A stretch of DNA of 64,000 nucleotides from Methylophilus glucosoxydans (GTDB lineage: Bacteria > Pseudomonadota > Gammaproteobacteria > Burkholderiales > Methylophilaceae), in assembly GCF_042676145.1 (NCBI RefSeq), contig NZ_JBHTJW010000002.1, positions 496,001-560,000 on the forward strand, read 5' to 3'. Numbering within the stretch: the stretch's first letter is position 1; each line of letters starts with the position of its first letter. Positions 62,169-64,000 of this stretch are shown here, one piece after another. The notes under the pieces were generated by a model that worked only from the letters and a program-made list of their open reading frames with translations, ran no database searches and was not told the DNA's origin. Both the position numbers and the translations under genes were made by a program.

Positions 62169-62972
62169 ATGGCGAACGCAATTGTAGAAATTCAAGACCT
62201 GTCTTTCGGCTACAAAGGCCGATTGTTGCATAAAGGCATCAACATGACGTTTCCCAAAGGTAAGGTGGTTGCCATCATGGGCGGCAGTGGAAGCGGTAAA
62301 ACCACCCTGTTGCGCTTGATCGGTGGGCAGTTAAAGCCGACCAAGGGGCAAGTCAAAGTGGTTGGTGAGGTCGTTCATGAGCAAGATCGTGAAGGCATCT
62401 ATCGACTGCGCCGGAAAATGGGCATGTTGTTTCAACATGGTGCCTTGTTCACCGATTTATCCGTGTATGAAAATGTTGCGTTTCCGATGCGTGAGCATAC
62501 CAGCTTGCCCGAAAGCATGATTCGTGACCTGGTGCTGATGAAGTTGAATGCGGTTGGTTTGCGGGGTGCGCATGCCCTGATGCCTACAGAGCTGTCAGGC
62601 GGTATGGCCAGACGTGTTGCACTGGCGCGCGCAATTGCCCTGGATCCCAGCATTATCATGTATGACGAGCCATTTGCCGGACTGGATCCGATTTCCATGG
62701 CCGTTATTTGCGACCTCATTCGCAGCCTGAATGACGTGCTGGGGGCAACTTCTATCATCGTCACGCATGATGTTGAAGAGACGTTCCAGTTTGCTGACTA
62801 CGTCTATTTCGTCGCCGACGGCATTGTCGCTGCCGAGGGCACGCCCGATGAGCTGCGTCAGTCCGAGTTGCCGTTTATCCATCAATTTGTGCATGGTGAA
62901 AAAGACGGTCCGGTTCCTTTCCATTATGCGGCGCCTGAATATCATGCCAGTTTGTTAAGAGGGGCGCGTTAA
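62169..62972 (+). CDS. mlaF: Phospholipid transport ATPase MlaF
   Basis: 267-aa ABC ATPase of the Mla system, which maintains outer-membrane lipid asymmetry. Walker A GGSGSGKTTLL (~38-48), signature LSGGMARRVALARA (~143-156), Walker B IIMYDEPFAGLDP (~162-174). The MlaF-type block KMGMLFQHGALFTDLSVYENV is present. Overlaps mlaE by 1 nt; first gene of the mla operon. Confidence 0.94.
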   Translation: MANAIVEIQDLSFGYKGRLLHKGINMTFPKGKVVAIMGGSGSGKTTLLRLIGGQLKPTKGQVKVVGEVVHEQDREGIYRLRRKMGMLFQHGALFTDLSVYENVAFPMREHTSLPESMIRDLVLMKLNAVGLRGAHALMPTELSGGMARRVALARAIALDPSIIMYDEPFAGLDPISMAVICDLIRSLNDVLGATSIIVTHDVEETFQFADYVYFVADGIVAAEGTPDELRQSELPFIHQFVHGEKDGPVPFHYAAPEYHASLLRGAR

Positions 62973-63766
62973 TGATTGTGCATAAAATCAAACGGCTGCT
63001 GACCAAGCTGGGGGCGGGCTTTATCAATAAAATCTGGCGTCTGGGAGCGGGTGGTCGCTTGTTGTGGTTAACGCTGATTTCCTCCGGCGAGAGTTTTCGC
63101 CGCTTTCGGCTCACGATCCGCGAAGTTTATTTTACTGGCGTCCTCTCGCTGATCATTATTCTGGTCTCCGCGTTTTTCGTCGGCATGGTGCTGGCGTTAC
63201 AGGGCTATAACACGTTGCAAAAATACGGCTCGTCGGAAGCGATTGGCGTATTGGTTTCGTTGGCCCTGGTGCGCGAGTTGGGGCCGGTGGTTACCGCCTT
63301 GTTATTTGCGGGACGTGCCGGTACCGCCATTACTGCTGAAATCGGGTTGATGAAGGCGACAGAGCAGCTTTCTGCCATGGAAATGATGGCGGTCAGTCCC
63401 ATCGCACGCGTCATTGCCCCGCGTTTCTGGGCGGGGGTGATTGCCATGCCGATATTGGCGGCCTTGTTCTCGATGGTAGGTATTTTGGGCGGCTATTTGG
63501 TGGCAGTGCCCTTGATTGGCGTCGACGCTGGCGCATTCTGGTCACAGATGCAAGCCAATGTGGACTGGCAGTATGACATCCTGAATGGCGTGTTGAAGAG
63601 CCTGGTGTTTGGCGTGGCTTGTACCATGATTGCCTTGTTTGAGGGCTATGATGCACCGCCGACCGCTGAGGGGGTCAGCCGGGCCACGACACGCACAGTG
63701 GTGAGTTCGTCACTGGCGGTATTGGGACTGGATTTTATATTAACCTCGTTCATGATCGCGGTTTAG
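62972..63766 (+). CDS. mlaE: Phospholipid transport permease MlaE
   Basis: 264 aa, MlaE/DUF140 family, with five to six membrane helices. Conserved FFVGMVLALQGYNTLQKYG, REIG-type VRELGPVVTALLFAGRAGTAI and EIGLMKATEQLSAMEMM. Starts in the stop of mlaF and is followed by mlaD after 34 nt. Confidence 0.94.
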   Translation: MIVHKIKRLLTKLGAGFINKIWRLGAGGRLLWLTLISSGESFRRFRLTIREVYFTGVLSLIIILVSAFFVGMVLALQGYNTLQKYGSSEAIGVLVSLALVRELGPVVTALLFAGRAGTAITAEIGLMKATEQLSAMEMMAVSPIARVIAPRFWAGVIAMPILAALFSMVGILGGYLVAVPLIGVDAGAFWSQMQANVDWQYDILNGVLKSLVFGVACTMIALFEGYDAPPTAEGVSRATTRTVVSSSLAVLGLDFILTSFMIAV

Positions 63767-63800
63767 CAGGACAACGTACGAGATATTTGCGGGAGCAGCA

Positions 63801-64000
63801 ATGGAAAGAACAACAATTGATTTATGGGTAGGGATCTTTGTGGCATTAGGATTGGCCGCTTTATTGGGCTTGGCCATGAAAGTGGGCAATCTCACCACCA
63901 GCAATATCGGCCAGACCTATACCGTGACGGCGAACTTTGAGAATATTGGCGGCCTCAAACCTCGCGCCCCTGTGAAAAGCGCAGGGGTGGTTGTCGGTCG
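63801..64000 (+). CDS. mlaD: MlaD, periplasmic substrate-binding MCE protein (3' end outside window)
   Basis: First 66 codons only. ATG with GGGAG upstream. Signal-anchor helix (LWVGIFVALGLAALLGLAM, ~8-26) followed by the start of the MCE domain (VTANFENIGGLKPRAPVKSAG). It holds phospholipid and delivers it to MlaFE. The gene continues beyond 64000. Confidence 0.92.
   Translation, partial: MERTTIDLWVGIFVALGLAALLGLAMKVGNLTTSNIGQTYTVTANFENIGGLKPRAPVKSAGVVVG

Overview
The window looks like the chromosome of a betaproteobacterial methylotroph of the Methylophilaceae type (Methylophilus/Methylovorus-like). This is inferred from gene content and protein character (dapF-DUF484-xerC-sodB, metK, topA, cytochrome c4 with the System II ccsB/ccsA pair, mlaFED); no 16S or database search was possible.

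Region 1 (1-15.4 kb) is a nitrogen-scavenging block. It begins with the end of an eutR-type AraC regulator, followed on the minus strand by eutC, eutB and an ethanolamine permease. Next come a Gdx/SugE-type SMR exporter and a long minus-strand operon: solute-binding protein, ABC permease, ABC ATPase, two DUF1989 proteins, a 1199-aa biotin-dependent carboxylase and allophanate hydrolase. These genes are usually annotated as urea metabolism. A textbook guanidine-I (ykkC) riboswitch precedes the first gene, so the operon is best read as guanidine uptake and degradation. Upstream of the riboswitch lie a sigma-54 -24/-12 promoter and an NtrC-type site, implying nitrogen control plus guanidine sensing.

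Region 2 (15,478-43,526) is a complete-looking Tn7-like transposon of about 28 kb. It has dispersed TnsB-type repeats at the left end, compact ones at the right end, and a 7-bp direct repeat (AACGACT) at both junctions. It has inserted just past the sodB stop codon, and the probable sodB terminator now lies on the far side of the element. The core is tnsA-tnsB-tnsC-tnsD plus an extra short tniQ, with no cas genes. Left cargo is eptA (phosphoethanolamine-lipid A transferase), a PmrAB-like two-component system with a perfect PmrA box, a three-gene RND efflux system and an IS481-family remnant. Right cargo is a tightly overlapping seven-gene operon (RHH regulator, NADAR, SIS-HAD fusion, PRTase-like protein, P-loop ATPase, unknown 393-aa protein, membrane-anchored 240-aa protein). 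It is flanked by an XRE regulator and a UmuD/LexA-like S24 protein. This operon is the best candidate for a poorly described conflict or stress system.

Region 3 (43.5-64 kb) is ordinary core genome: sodB, xerC, a small coupled ORF, DUF484, dapF, metK, an HD-GYP protein, topA, ttcA, a cysteine-cluster protein, a pteridine-reductase-like SDR, a MidA-type methyltransferase, trmB, engB, cytochrome c4, ccsB, ccsA, a prepilin-like protein, and mlaF-mlaE-mlaD (the last cut by the window end).
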